A DNA stretch of 64,000 bases from CAVQEK01 sp964596645 (GTDB lineage Bacteria > Bacteroidota > Bacteroidia > Cytophagales > Cyclobacteriaceae): NCBI GenBank assembly GCA_964596645.1, contig CAZQVB010000011.1, positions 1 to 64,000 of the forward strand, in the 5' to 3' direction. Of the stretch, positions 52,180-60,445 are shown piece after piece. The position numbers and the translations under genes are program-made. Within the stretch, counting starts at the first letter, position 1. Every line of letters starts with the position of its first letter. The notes beneath the pieces were generated by a model. It did no database searches. It saw only the letters and a program-made list of their open reading frames with translations, and had not been told where the DNA came from.

Positions 52180-54336
52180 ATGCTGCTAAGAAGTCAATTG
52201 ACCGTTTTAGCCATGTTGTGTCAAATTGGTGTAGTCTGTGCCCAGTCCAACCCCGTACAAAAAGTCTTCTTCGCCAATAGCCCGATGCCGGGCACTTACT
52301 TCTACAGCGAGGCAGTGTACAATGCACCAAGCTGGATAAAGAACAGTGGTGGCAGGCTCACTGTGTGCAACCAAAATTTCACGCCGGGCAATGCACTGGA
52401 TCTCACCTATACATCGTCTGCCGGCGGGGCATGGCAGGCGGCAGTGTTGTACCGTGCGCTTCGCGGCATTGATCATTTTGAAAAGGCTACGCACTTGTCC
52501 TTTTGGCTGTATTCAGAAAGTGGTTTGGCCGGAGATGTGCTGCCCGAAATAGGCCTAGCCGAGGGAGATCAAACATTAGGTCATTTTGTGAGATTGCAGC
52601 ATTACCTTGAGAGAGAAGATGGTATATGGCAAAATGCCATGATCCCTGTTGCCGATTTCGGAGCCACTGAAGACCAACTGTCGAACGTTGATAAAATCAT
52701 ATTTCGTCAACAATCTGCTGATGGTCATACGCATACATTGCGGTTGGACCAGATTGAGTTCGTGAAAAGTAAGGCGGATAAAGAACTGTCTGCCGCGCCA
52801 CAACTGAGCGCAGCACAAGGATATCAGAAACATGTAGACATTACCTGGCAACCCGTAGAAGACGAGCGTGTAAAATATATAAAAATATACCGCGCAGAGC
52901 AGGGCGGAGAGTTTTTGCCGGTGGGCATACAAATACCACAAATAAGCCGTTATGCCGATTTTACCGGGCATGCTGGCCGAGCTTATGCCTATCAAATATC
53001 CCTGCTCGACCATCAATACAAAGAATCGCCGCTGTCCAATAGGGTAACGGCTGAAACGCACCCCATGACCGATGATGAGCTGCTGGACATGGTGCAGGAA
53101 GCCAGCTTTCGATACTACTGGGAAGGTGCCGAACCCCATAGTGGAATGGCGTTGGAAAATATACCCGGAAGGAAACATATGGTGGCCACCGGCGCCTCCG
53201 GTTTTGGCATCATGGCCATAGTGGCCGGAGCTTCCCGTGGATTTGTCACGCGTGCGGAGGCAGTAGAGCGATTTCTGACAATTACAGCCTTCCTGAAAAA
53301 AGCAGATAAATTTCACGGCGCCTTCCCTCACTTTTTGGATGGACGCACCGGGCAGGTCGTGTCCTTTTTTGGCGAACGCGACAATGGAGGCGACCTGGTG
53401 GAAACATCATTTCTGCTACAGGGGCTGTTGGCAGCACAGCAGTATTTCGATAAAAATGATGAAAAAGAAGCCACCATCCGCCGGCGTATACAGCAGATTT
53501 GGGAAGGTGTAGAATGGAGCTGGTATCGGAAGGCACCGCAGGATGACTACCTCACCTGGCACTGGTCGCCCGACCAGGAGTGGGTGATCGACCATCAGTT
53601 GATTGGCTGGAACGAAACCATGATCACCTATCTGCTGGCCATAGCCTCGCCCACACATGCCGTGCCGGCCAGCTTGTACTACACGGGCTGGGCCAGCCCT
53701 TCGGAGCATGCACAGCAGTACCGCAGCAACTGGGGCAAAACATCTGCCGGCAAAGATTATATCAACAGAAACACATACTTTGGCATCACACTGCCTGTTG
53801 GGGTATCCACAGGCGGCCCCCTGTTTTTTATTCATTATTCTTATCTCGGCGCCGATCCGCGCGCGATTAATGATGCCTACACCAACTACTTCGACAACAA
53901 CCGCAGCATAGCGCAGATCAACCACCGCTACTGCATAGAAAATCCCAAAGACTACGAAGGATACAGCGATAAAAGCTGGGGACTCACCGCCAGCGACGGA
54001 CCCTGGCACTACTCAGCCAATGAAGCAGCTGAGCATGCCGATGAAGGTAAGTTAACGCCAACCGGTGCTTTGGCGTCTATCGTTTACACACCAGAGGCTT
54101 CCATGCAGGCGCTGCGCCATTTCTACAACGAATACGGACATTTTCTGTGGGGCGCCTATGGCTTTCGCGACGCCTTCAACCTGAGCGACAACTGGTGCTC
54201 GGAGATTTACATGGGGCTGAATCAGGCGCCCATCGTGGTAATGATAGAAAACCATCGCAGCGGGCTGCTTTGGAACCTCTTCATGCAGAATGAAAACATT
54301 CAGCAAGCGTTACAACAAATTGAAATGAAGGATTGA
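52180..54336 (+). CDS. glycoamylase-family (GH144-type) enzyme with N-terminal binding modules
   Basis: A secreted protein of about 718 residues: signal peptide (ending CAQS), a beta-sandwich resembling a carbohydrate-binding module (about 25-195; LDLTYTSSAGGAWQAAVLYRAL, LSFWLYSESG, LRLDQIEFV), a fibronectin III-like domain (about 205-295; VDITWQPVEDERVKYIKIY), then the catalytic domain (about 300-715; YYWEGAEPHSGMALEN, GGDLVETSFLLQGLL, WHWSPDQEWVIDHQLIGWNETMI, IENHRSGLLW). It is the most divergent of the three paralogs and has an insert at EHAQQYRSNWGKTSAGKD. ATG 52180 is preferred; the frame also opens at GTG 52147. Confidence 0.88.
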   Translation: MLLRSQLTVLAMLCQIGVVCAQSNPVQKVFFANSPMPGTYFYSEAVYNAPSWIKNSGGRLTVCNQNFTPGNALDLTYTSSAGGAWQAAVLYRALRGIDHFEKATHLSFWLYSESGLAGDVLPEIGLAEGDQTLGHFVRLQHYLEREDGIWQNAMIPVADFGATEDQLSNVDKIIFRQQSADGHTHTLRLDQIEFVKSKADKELSAAPQLSAAQGYQKHVDITWQPVEDERVKYIKIYRAEQGGEFLPVGIQIPQISRYADFTGHAGRAYAYQISLLDHQYKESPLSNRVTAETHPMTDDELLDMVQEASFRYYWEGAEPHSGMALENIPGRKHMVATGASGFGIMAIVAGASRGFVTRAEAVERFLTITAFLKKADKFHGAFPHFLDGRTGQVVSFFGERDNGGDLVETSFLLQGLLAAQQYFDKNDEKEATIRRRIQQIWEGVEWSWYRKAPQDDYLTWHWSPDQEWVIDHQLIGWNETMITYLLAIASPTHAVPASLYYTGWASPSEHAQQYRSNWGKTSAGKDYINRNTYFGITLPVGVSTGGPLFFIHYSYLGADPRAINDAYTNYFDNNRSIAQINHRYCIENPKDYEGYSDKSWGLTASDGPWHYSANEAAEHADEGKLTPTGALASIVYTPEASMQALRHFYNEYGHFLWGAYGFRDAFNLSDNWCSEIYMGLNQAPIVVMIENHRSGLLWNLFMQNENIQQALQQIEMKD

Positions 54337-54375
54337 AGAAATCCTTCACAACCCAAAACCAAAATCGAGTATATC

Positions 54376-56670
54376 ATGAAATACGCACTCTTCACCATCC
54401 TTACCGCCATGGCTTTTTATACATGCAAACCCACCCAAAGTGTATCTGGAAGTGATGGGGCAAACTACGCCTCACCGGTCGATTCTATATTGGCGCTGAT
54501 GACGCTGGAGGAAAAAATTGGCCAGCTCAACCTGCCGGCAGCCGGCGATTTCACTACGGGACAAGCCGCCAGTGCCAATATTGCCGAGAAGATAAAGGCA
54601 GGTGAGGTGGGCGGCTTGTTCAACATAAAAACAGCCGCCAAAATACGCGACGTACAGCGCATAGCGGTAGAAGAAAGCCGGCTGGGCATCCCGCTTATTT
54701 TTGGTATGGACGTGATTCACGGGTACAAAACAGTGTTTCCCATACCGCTTGGGCTGGCCAGCAGTTGGGATATGACGCTGATAGAAAAAACAGCACGCAT
54801 AGCAGCCGAAGAAGCCAGTGCAGACGGTATTTGCTGGACGTTCTCCCCCATGGTGGATGTATCGCGCGATCCGCGATGGGGTCGTATGGCCGAGGGAGCT
54901 GGTGAAGACCCTTACCTGGGCGCTCAGATCGCCCGTGCCATGGTGCAGGGCTATCAGGGCGATGACCTCACCCGGCAAAATACGGTGATGGCCTGCGTGA
55001 AACACTTTGCCCTCTATGGTGCATCGGAAGCCGGCCGCGACTACAATACCGTAGACATGAGCCGGGTGAAAATGTACAACGACTTCTTTCCACCCTACAA
55101 AGCGGCCATAGATGCCGGAGTTGGCAGCGTAATGACCAGCTTCAACGAGGTAGACGGCATACCTGCCAGCGCCAACGAGTGGCTCATGACGGAAGTTTTG
55201 CGCAACCAGTGGGGCTTCGATGGATTTGTGGTGACGGATTACACGGCCATCAACGAAATGATAGCGCACGGAATAGGCGATCTGCAAACGGTATCGGCGC
55301 TGGCGCTGCAGGCAGGCGTAGATATGGACATGGTCGGGGAGGGATTACTGACTACATTAAAAAAATCTCTCAACGAAGGTCTGATCAGTGAAGAAGAGAT
55401 CAACACCGCCTGCCGTCGCATTCTGGATGCCAAGCATCAGCTTGGTCTTTTTGACGATCCATACAAATATTGCCGCGAGGAGCAGGGGGAAGAGGTGATA
55501 TTCAGTGATGCGCACCGGCAAAGTGCCCGCGAAATAGCCGCGCAATCCTTTGTGCTGCTCAAGAACGACAACCAGACCCTGCCCATTCGCAAAGGCGGCA
55601 CCATAGCACTGATAGGGCCACTGGCCGATAATAAAGAGCAAATGCCCGGCACCTGGAGTGTGGCGGCGGATTTGGAGAAAGCCATATCACTGAAAGAGGG
55701 CCTGGAACGCGTAGCGGGCAACAATACCAAAATTTTGTATGCCCGGGGCGCCAATTTTGTTGGAGACTCCCTGCTGGAAAAGCGCTTTAGCATATTTGGC
55801 AAAGATACCCGGCGCGACGACCGCCCGGCGGAAGAAATGATACAAGAGGCTGTGGAAATGGCCAGTCAGGCCGATGTGGTGGTAGCAGCACTTGGTGAGG
55901 CATCGGAAATGAGCGGTGAGAGCAGCAGCCTTACCAACATAGAGCTGCCGGAGACGCAGCGCGAGCTTCTTAAAGCCTTGCTCGCCACCGGCAAGCCGGT
56001 AGTCATGGTGCTTTTCACAGGTAGGCCGCTGGCACTGGCGTGGGAAGATGAGCACGTGCCCGCCATACTCAACACCTGGTTTGGCGGCAGCGAGGCCGGC
56101 CTTGCCATTGCCGATGTGCTGTTTGGCGATGTGAACCCTTCCGGCAAGCTTACGGCTACTTTTCCTCAAAATGTGGGTCAGATACCCATTTACTACAATC
56201 ATAAAATGACTGGCAGGCCGCTGCCAGAAGGCGAGTGGTTTCAGAAATTTCGCAGCAACTACCTCGACGTGACCAACGAGCCCCTGTACCCCTTCGGCTA
56301 TGGGCTTAGCTACACCACATTCGAATATGGCGACGTGCAGCTGAGCAAAAACCAGCTCACTGGCAATGAGACACTCACTGCCAGTATAGAAGTGGCCAAT
56401 ACTGGCGAGGTAGATGGCGCAGAAGTGGTGCAGCTGTACATCCGTGATGTAGTGGGTACCATTACCAGACCGGTAAAAGAGCTCAAAGGGTTCCGGAAGA
56501 TAGACCTCAAGGCTGGAGAGCGCAAAACGGTGAGTTTCGACATTACACCGGAGGACCTTAAGTTTTACAACTACAATTTAGAGCACACCTGGGAAGCGGG
56601 CGAGTTCCAAATTATGATCGGAGGCAGCTCCCAAGATGTGAAAAGCGCGTCTGTGAATTGGAAAAAATAA
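54376..56670 (+). CDS. bglX: GH3 beta-glucosidase
   Basis: A 764-residue GH3 enzyme with a lipoprotein-like N-terminus (MAFYTC). It has the TIM barrel (about 30-370), the alpha/beta sandwich (about 400-620) and the C-terminal fibronectin-like domain (about 660-755). Nucleophile Asp lies in GFVVTDYTAINEM; KHFALYG and GRDYNTVDMS are substrate-binding loops; ALGEASEMSGESSS fits the acid/base loop. GH3 enzymes in beta-1,2-glucan loci finish sophorose and longer oligomers to glucose, which fits its place as the last gene of this PUL. Confidence 0.93.
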   Translation: MKYALFTILTAMAFYTCKPTQSVSGSDGANYASPVDSILALMTLEEKIGQLNLPAAGDFTTGQAASANIAEKIKAGEVGGLFNIKTAAKIRDVQRIAVEESRLGIPLIFGMDVIHGYKTVFPIPLGLASSWDMTLIEKTARIAAEEASADGICWTFSPMVDVSRDPRWGRMAEGAGEDPYLGAQIARAMVQGYQGDDLTRQNTVMACVKHFALYGASEAGRDYNTVDMSRVKMYNDFFPPYKAAIDAGVGSVMTSFNEVDGIPASANEWLMTEVLRNQWGFDGFVVTDYTAINEMIAHGIGDLQTVSALALQAGVDMDMVGEGLLTTLKKSLNEGLISEEEINTACRRILDAKHQLGLFDDPYKYCREEQGEEVIFSDAHRQSAREIAAQSFVLLKNDNQTLPIRKGGTIALIGPLADNKEQMPGTWSVAADLEKAISLKEGLERVAGNNTKILYARGANFVGDSLLEKRFSIFGKDTRRDDRPAEEMIQEAVEMASQADVVVAALGEASEMSGESSSLTNIELPETQRELLKALLATGKPVVMVLFTGRPLALAWEDEHVPAILNTWFGGSEAGLAIADVLFGDVNPSGKLTATFPQNVGQIPIYYNHKMTGRPLPEGEWFQKFRSNYLDVTNEPLYPFGYGLSYTTFEYGDVQLSKNQLTGNETLTASIEVANTGEVDGAEVVQLYIRDVVGTITRPVKELKGFRKIDLKAGERKTVSFDITPEDLKFYNYNLEHTWEAGEFQIMIGGSSQDVKSASVNWKK

Positions 56671-56679
56671 TGAGCAATT

Positions 56680-57035
56680 AGCTCAAAGCTGAAAGAATTG
56701 GTAGACTGGTAGATTCGTGGGATGGTAGATTGGTAGATTCGTGGGATGGTAGACTGGTGGAATGAATATCTGAAAGTTCCAATATCACAAGGTCAGACGA
56801 TAGTCGGACCGGCAGTGGGAAGGCGGTTTGGTGAATTGGTAGACTGGTAGATTAGTGGGATGTATAGCTGAAAGCTCAAGGCTGAAAGCTCAAAGCTAAA
56901 AAAAAGACTAGGTCAGACGATAGTCGGACCGGCAATGGGAAGGCAGTTGGTAGAATGGTAGATTGGTAGATTCGTGGGATGGTAGACTGGTGAAAAAGCT
57001 GAAGGCTCAATGCTGAAAGCTCAATGTTTTAAAGA
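56680..57035. repeat. composite intergenic repeat with 120-base period (copy 4 of the family)
   Basis: This fills the gap between convergent bglX and the AarF gene, starting 10 bases after the bglX stop. It mixes AAAGCTGA/AAAGCTCA heptads, GTAGATTGGTAGATTCGTGG tracts and two copies of a 36-base segment at 56791-56826 and 56911-56946 (exactly 120 bases apart). Each of those copies contains the quasi-palindrome GGTCAGACGATAGTCGGACC. Confidence 0.85.
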
Positions 57036-57067
57036 TATATAATTGAATATGCGAGCAGGGGTATCCG

Positions 57068-58762
57068 CTATAAATTTTTGTTGCGCTTGCTGCGTATGTC
57101 GTTCACGAGTAGGAGCAGTGTCACAAACATGGCAATGAGCATAAAAAACAGCGAAAGGTATGGAATGCCCCAAATGCCGGGTGCATCGTGGCCTATGCTG
57201 TTGCCGTAGATGATGGCAGCCGACAATATTAAGGCCGAAATGATGAGCCCCATCACCAGGCGGTTGGCGGCCAGGTCGAGGTGGCGCAGGGCATTTTCAT
57301 GACCGTGCAGCTGCATATTGATCAAGATCTTGCCTTTCCTCACCTGCTTTACGATGTCGCGCACTTCCAGCGGCAGGTTGTAAAAAAGGGTGAACAATTG
57401 CACCACCGAGTGACTCAGTTCTTTGCGTATGTTCTTGATGGAAAACTGCTCTGCCAGCAGCCGGAAGCCATACGGTTTTATATTTTCAAGTACATCAAAT
57501 GTAGGGTCGAGCGTGCGGGCGATGCCTTCCAGTATGGCCAGGGCTCTTAGTATGAGGAAGATAATGCCGGGAATCTTCAGCTTGTAGGTGTACACAATCT
57601 TCTGCAATCTGCCGGCAAATTCTTTCACCCCCATGTCGAAAGGCTCCAGCAGCACGTAGTCTTGTATCAGATCGTTCAGGTCGTATTCAAAGGCCCGCAT
57701 GTCGTCTATTTCATGGTCTATGGCCAGGCGCCGCAGGTTGATGGCCATGGCGGTAGCATCCTTATTGGCCAAGGCGATGAACAATCCGGCAAAGGCATAC
57801 TTCTGCGAAGGAATGAGCTTGCCGACTGTGCCGAAGTCGATGAGCGCTATGGCGCCATTGGGCTTCACCAGCACATTGCCAGGGTGCGGATCGGCATGAA
57901 AGAGGCCATAGTCAAATATCTGGGTGAGGTACAGATCCAGGCCGGTACGTGCGATCTCTGCCGGATCGAGCCCCCACGATTTTAGCATAGCCACATCGGT
58001 GACTTTGCACCCGCCGATAAACTCAATGGTGAGCACCTTTTTGGTAGAAAATGCGCGGTACACCTTGGGTATCACCAGCTGTTTCATTTTGCCGAATAGT
58101 ACCTGAAACTGATCGAGGTTTTTTGCTTCCAGCGAATAGTCCAGTTCGTTGATCAGACTTTTGGAAAAAGTATCGACAATTTCCAGTGGATTGAGGATGC
58201 CGTTTTTTACGAAGTAGCCTTCGGTGAGCTTTATAAATTCTTTCAATAGCACCAGATCGGAGACCACCTGGCGGCGGGCATTGGGGCGGCGTACTTTTAC
58301 CACCACATCTTCGCCACTGGCCAGCCTTGCCCTGTGTACCTGCCCGATGGATGCCGAGCCGAGTGGCTTGTCATCGAAATACACAAATGCCTCGTGCAGG
58401 GGTTGGTCAATCTCTGCTTCAATGATGCGCTTGGCAACAGCTACATCAAAAGGCGGCACGGTGTCTTGTAGCTTTTCCAACTCCTTTATCAGCGGTTCGG
58501 GCAACAGGTCGGGCCGGTTGCTGAGCAATTGGCCGAGCTTGATATACGTGGGCCCCAGCTCTTCCAGTACCAGCCGTGCGCGCTCCCATCGCGACTCAAG
58601 AAATCGCTTTTCTTCTTCTATAAGCGCTCCTGCCTTCTTTTTAGGTGATAGAATACTCCGTAGCCGTGTGTTATTCACTACATCTTCAAAGCCATATTTG
58701 AGCAGCACTTCTATGAGCTTGCGCAGTCGACTGATGTTGCTGATGGTGTGGTTAAAAAACAT
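57068..58762 (-). CDS. AarF/ABC1/UbiB-family kinase-like protein
   Basis: A 564-residue protein: ABC1 kinase-like domain (about 55-400) with the KxGQ motif YIKLGQLLSNRPDLL, the A-rich loop PLGSASIGQVHRARL, the lysine in VVKVRRP, HADPHPGNVLV and IDFGTVGKL, then two C-terminal membrane helices (about 500-550). UbiB family members are membrane ATPases that assist quinone synthesis; in a menaquinone organism the exact role is open. A terminator lies between it and the upstream phasin-like gene. Confidence 0.9.
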   Translation of the reverse strand: MFFNHTISNISRLRKLIEVLLKYGFEDVVNNTRLRSILSPKKKAGALIEEEKRFLESRWERARLVLEELGPTYIKLGQLLSNRPDLLPEPLIKELEKLQDTVPPFDVAVAKRIIEAEIDQPLHEAFVYFDDKPLGSASIGQVHRARLASGEDVVVKVRRPNARRQVVSDLVLLKEFIKLTEGYFVKNGILNPLEIVDTFSKSLINELDYSLEAKNLDQFQVLFGKMKQLVIPKVYRAFSTKKVLTIEFIGGCKVTDVAMLKSWGLDPAEIARTGLDLYLTQIFDYGLFHADPHPGNVLVKPNGAIALIDFGTVGKLIPSQKYAFAGLFIALANKDATAMAINLRRLAIDHEIDDMRAFEYDLNDLIQDYVLLEPFDMGVKEFAGRLQKIVYTYKLKIPGIIFLILRALAILEGIARTLDPTFDVLENIKPYGFRLLAEQFSIKNIRKELSHSVVQLFTLFYNLPLEVRDIVKQVRKGKILINMQLHGHENALRHLDLAANRLVMGLIISALILSAAIIYGNSIGHDAPGIWGIPYLSLFFMLIAMFVTLLLLVNDIRSKRNKNL

Positions 58763-58834
58763 GTGCAGATAGAGCGGTTGTAATGATACATTGAGCCGTG
58801 CATCGCCTGCCTATGCCAGACGGTGAGGACATAT

Positions 58835-58861
58835 AAAAAGCGCCAAACCCGTGCTTGGCGC
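58835..58861 (-). terminator. intrinsic terminator after the phasin-like gene
   Basis: On the minus strand GCGCCAA pairs with TTGGCGC across an 8-base loop and is followed by TTTTTATAT. It separates the phasin-like gene from the AarF gene. Confidence 0.8.
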
Positions 58862-58954
58862 ATAATATTAAATAAGACCGAGGTCTATTGAAACAAGGCA
58901 CTTCCGCTACGATCACAATGCATGCACCTGCGGCCGCGCTCCTGTTGTAAAAGC

Positions 58955-59338
58955 TTAAACCTTTGCCGGGGCTTTTTTTACTGCGGTGGTTGTTTTGGCC
59001 GGCTTATCCATGGTGCTGCCTTCTACTTTTGCTTCCAGCGCCTGTATACGCTTTTGAAGCTCCTTGAGGTCGTGGGCAGAGGCAAACTCAAAATTTCGCA
59101 CCACACGCTCGGTTATGCTCTTAATTTGCGACTCAAACTCCTCTCGTTTGGTCTGCATGTTTTTCACGAAGTCGTCCACTACTTTTTTTCCTTCGTCAGA
59201 CGACATCTTGTTTTCCTTTACGAGGCCATCGATGGCTTTTTGAAATTTTTCTGCGGTGTAAGCCGCCAGGCCAATGCCGGTGTACATAAATTTTTTGAAC
59301 AGGTCTTCCATTCCGGTTTTATTTTTCATAGCAGTCAT
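58955..59338 (-). CDS. phasin-like helical protein
   Basis: A 127-residue protein, almost all amphipathic helix and coiled coil (FKKFMYTGIGLAAYTAEKFQKAIDGLVKENKMSSDEGKKVVDDFVKNM, then HDLKELQKRIQALEAKV), with a Lys/Ala/Pro-rich tail (KPAKTTTAVKKAPAKV). This matches the phasin/PhaF-like family that coats polyester granules or binds DNA; no PHA genes are in the window. It is often seen next to AarF-type genes in other bacteria, which suggests an envelope or lipid link. ATG 59329 is a possible shorter start. Confidence 0.75.
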   Translation of the reverse strand: MTAMKNKTGMEDLFKKFMYTGIGLAAYTAEKFQKAIDGLVKENKMSSDEGKKVVDDFVKNMQTKREEFESQIKSITERVVRNFEFASAHDLKELQKRIQALEAKVEGSTMDKPAKTTTAVKKAPAKV

Positions 59339-59511
59339 TGATCAGTTAATGAGAAAACAATCTTTTATAAAATATAATTCAGTTGCGGTCAATATTAAAG
59401 GGCTTCAGTCCAATATGGCTCTGTGTTTTGCTGGCGAGAGCTGTAGCTTTGGAATGGGCGTTGGCTTTGCAAGGGTATGGCTTCTTAAGAATTGTTGTGT
59501 TTTTGTTCTTA

Positions 59512-59793
59512 TTATTTGGCCGATACTTGAATAGAAAGGTCAAGAGCATCCGCCACTGCAGCAAAATTAGATAAACGCATGTCCTCGCCATTTTCGATTC
59601 TTGAAATATAAGGACGCTGTTTGCCCAATTTTTTTGCTAGTTGCTCTTGGCTCAATTTCAATTCTTTCCTTCTGTTTTTGATTATCTCTCCAAAATAACA
59701 GGAAAATGCTTCTTCTCTGAATTTTTCTCGTTCTTCTGTACCACGTTTGCCATAACGTTTGTCTAATATTTCGATCGCCTTTAAAGTTTTCAT
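59512..59793 (-). CDS. XRE-family HTH antitoxin (HigA-like)
   Basis: A 93-residue protein with a charged N-terminal helix and an XRE HTH (about 35-90): IIKNRRKELKLSQEQLAKKLGKQRPYISRIENGEDMRLSNFAAVADAL. Its start is 4 bases after the end of the RelE/HigB toxin frame, so the order is toxin first, as in higBA modules. The protein looks intact. A palindromic operator stands before the toxin gene. Local base composition is more AT-rich than in the neighbouring genes, suggesting transfer. Confidence 0.85.
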   Translation of the reverse strand: MKTLKAIEILDKRYGKRGTEEREKFREEAFSCYFGEIIKNRRKELKLSQEQLAKKLGKQRPYISRIENGEDMRLSNFAAVADALDLSIQVSAK

Positions 59794-59797
59794 ACCC

Positions 59798-60136
59798 TCA
59801 CTTGTTACCTGTATAGTCTTGTAAAATTCTTTCGGCTCTTTTTACCGCCTTATTATAATCCTTTGTTGACTTCTTCAGGAATCCTGTCAGACAAATAGCT
59901 CTGGTGCATTCGTGGAAGTTCTCATGGTCAATAGAGAAAACAATTACACGATATTCGTTGTCTGCTTTTATTCGCAGCTCTTAGAAGTCTGTGGACATTA
60001 GTTTTTTTAGGAAGTTAGAATGAATAATCCTCAGTTCACCAATCACCTCAATCAATTGAAAAAACTTTTCACGCACACGTTGATCCTGATCATCGATAAA
60101 CTCCAAACACTCTGGTGTGATTTCAATGTCTCTCAT
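59798..60136 (-). pseudogene. RelE/HigB-type toxin with in-frame TAA
   Basis: Reading from ATG 60136 gives MRDIEITPECLEFIDDQDQR... to STDF, a TAA at 59983-59981, then in the same frame ELRIKADNEYRVIVFSIDH and GFLKKSTKDYNKAVKRAERIL to TGA 59798. Intact relatives have a Tyr between DF and ELR, so one base change (TAT or TAC to TAA) explains the break. The catalytic and C-terminal half is therefore lost unless the codon is read through. Translated by hand on the minus strand; total length 112 codons fits the family. Confidence 0.8.
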
Positions 60137-60141
60137 TTTTT

Positions 60142-60179
60142 CAAATGTAACGAAAGCGTTACATAAATGGTATGTTACA
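60142..60179 (-). promoter_or_regulatory. autoregulatory promoter/operator of the higBA-like module
   Basis: TGTAACG-aaag-CGTTACA (60146-60163) is a perfect 7-bp inverted repeat, with another half site TGTTACA at 60173-60179. On the minus strand TACATTTG (60149-60142), a full -7 match, overlaps it, and the toxin ATG lies only 6 bases further on. This is the expected layout for antitoxin autorepression. Confidence 0.6.
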
Positions 60180-60445
60180 TCAGGATTTTTGCAGGAATAA
60201 CTTGCTGGTGGCAGATGAAACACAACAATATGATATAAGCACCAGCTCAGGGTACAATGTTTAAAAATACGTCAAACGAACCCCTCTGGGCCTTACAACC
60301 GACCGAAACAAAGATAGCGAATTGATGAGCGTAAACCAGACCCTTTTTGGTGAAGGTTTTGACGGGTGTGGCGGTGGTTTCAAAAAAACATTTTTGCTTA
60401 TTTCAATTACATTTAAGCAATGAATTGGAAAAACCCCAAAATGCA
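60180..60445. other. intergenic stretch before the SusR-like regulator gene
   Basis: Together with the operator this makes a 309-base gene-free gap between the toxin relic and the regulator. No promoter with a full TAnnTTTG match, RNA gene or extra coding frame was found on either strand. Confidence 0.4.

Noticed and set aside
59274..59534. Plus-strand small protein between the phasin-like and antitoxin genes
   Set aside because: It overlaps both neighbours in antisense, has no recognisable domain and no plausible start region.
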